Origin: Eubacteriales bacterium
GTDB lineage: Bacteria; Bacillota; Clostridia; Oscillospirales; Acutalibacteraceae
Reading direction: 5' to 3'
Assembly: GCA_030529125.1 (NCBI GenBank)
Contig: JAUMXP010000020.1
Coordinates: 1 to 15,706, forward strand
Length of the DNA stretch: 15,706 bases
Every line of letters starts with the position of its first letter. Position 1 is the first letter of the stretch. A program made the translations under genes and the position numbers. Below the pieces are notes generated by a model. That model ran no database searches. It saw only the letters and a list, made by a program, of their open reading frames with translations, and was not told where the DNA came from. This document shows, one piece after another, positions 15,534 to 15,706 of this stretch.

Positions 15534-15706
15534 TTACTCCGAAAAAAGATTAGTCAGATTCAGTTCATTGAGATCTGATCCTATAACGCACAAACGCCCG
15601 ATAATGCCGGCAGGGCCTTTACGGATTTCAATTTCACCAGGTACATGATCAAAGTGAATCCAAACTCCTTCCTGGGAAGGAACAACACCTTTCGAACGCA
15701 AAACGG
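15534..15706 (-). CDS. C-terminal end of a CobW-family GTP-binding protein, cut by the window edge
   Basis: The frame is open from the right edge to TAA (15534-15536), giving 56 residues. These include VLRSKGVVPS, WIHFDHVPGE and GRLCVIGSDLNE, typical of the CobW C-terminal domain (VLRAKG, W-x-HFDYVPGE and GRLCVIG in relatives). CobW/COG0523 GTPases deliver metal ions such as zinc or cobalt to target proteins. The next start codon lies 6 bases past the stop, and that gene also begins like a CobW protein. The two were probably a tandem pair of paralogues in one operon before the second was interrupted. Confidence 0.8.
   Translation of the reverse strand, partial: VLRSKGVVPSQEGVWIHFDHVPGEIEIRKGPAGIIGRLCVIGSDLNELNLTNLFSE

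Noticed and set aside
1..15706. CRISPR arrays, tRNA or rRNA genes
   Set aside because: No short regularly spaced repeats, no tRNA cloverleaf with a T-loop GTTCGA motif in context, and no rRNA-like sequence were seen on either strand.

Overview
The window looks like part of the chromosome of a low-to-mid GC, Gram-positive gut-type Clostridia, most like Ruminococcus or another member of the Oscillospiraceae. The reasons are a type I dockerin module, a clostridial glutamine synthetase, an M56 (BlaR1-like) peptidase operon, a pair of CobW-like GTPases, and a very large secreted peptidoglycan hydrolase with ricin-type modules. Species cannot be fixed from sequence reading alone.

Left part (1-5400). 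The 3' part of a type I glutamine synthetase gene (+) ends at a bidirectional terminator. It converges there on a membrane-anchored SWIM zinc-finger gene (-) whose N terminus is split off by a frameshift. Next is the C-terminal part of a dockerin protein (-), which abuts an N-terminally truncated M56 metallopeptidase (+) at about 3110. Both genes look broken at one shared junction. The M56 fragment leads a tight three-gene unit (peptidase, about 8-helix membrane protein, small lipoprotein). That unit ends at a terminator facing the C-terminal remnant of a tyrosine recombinase (-).

Right part (5660-14250). One gene on the minus strand encodes a secreted protein of 2863 residues. It has a signal peptide, an N-terminal CHAP-type cysteine peptidase, two copies of an NlpC/P60-like cysteine peptidase domain, three pairs of a short YY/DL/EGR repeat, eleven ricin-B-like beta-trefoil modules and a C-terminal lysozyme-like domain with an ETGG motif. 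About 2.65 kb of the gene (884 residues) is present twice, in frame and almost base-identical, with an offset of 3255 bp. The likely role is binding and cutting cell-wall peptidoglycan, either its own or that of competitors.

Far right (14254-15706). About 530 bases upstream of the giant gene hold no credible gene. On the minus strand they can fold into an elaborate structure with long-range pairing and a possible pseudoknot, so a structured leader RNA or separate small RNA is proposed. Beyond a strong terminator lies a chimeric minus-strand gene: the first 20 residues read as a CobW-type GTPase and, from inside the Walker A motif, it continues as the C-terminal ATPase domain of an ABC exporter. 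Just upstream is the C terminus of another CobW-family protein.

The window therefore has four broken or chimeric loci (SWIM frameshift, dockerin/M56 junction, integrase remnant, CobW/ABC fusion) plus a near-perfect 2.65 kb repeat. This may be real genome plasticity or partly an assembly product; read-level evidence would settle it.
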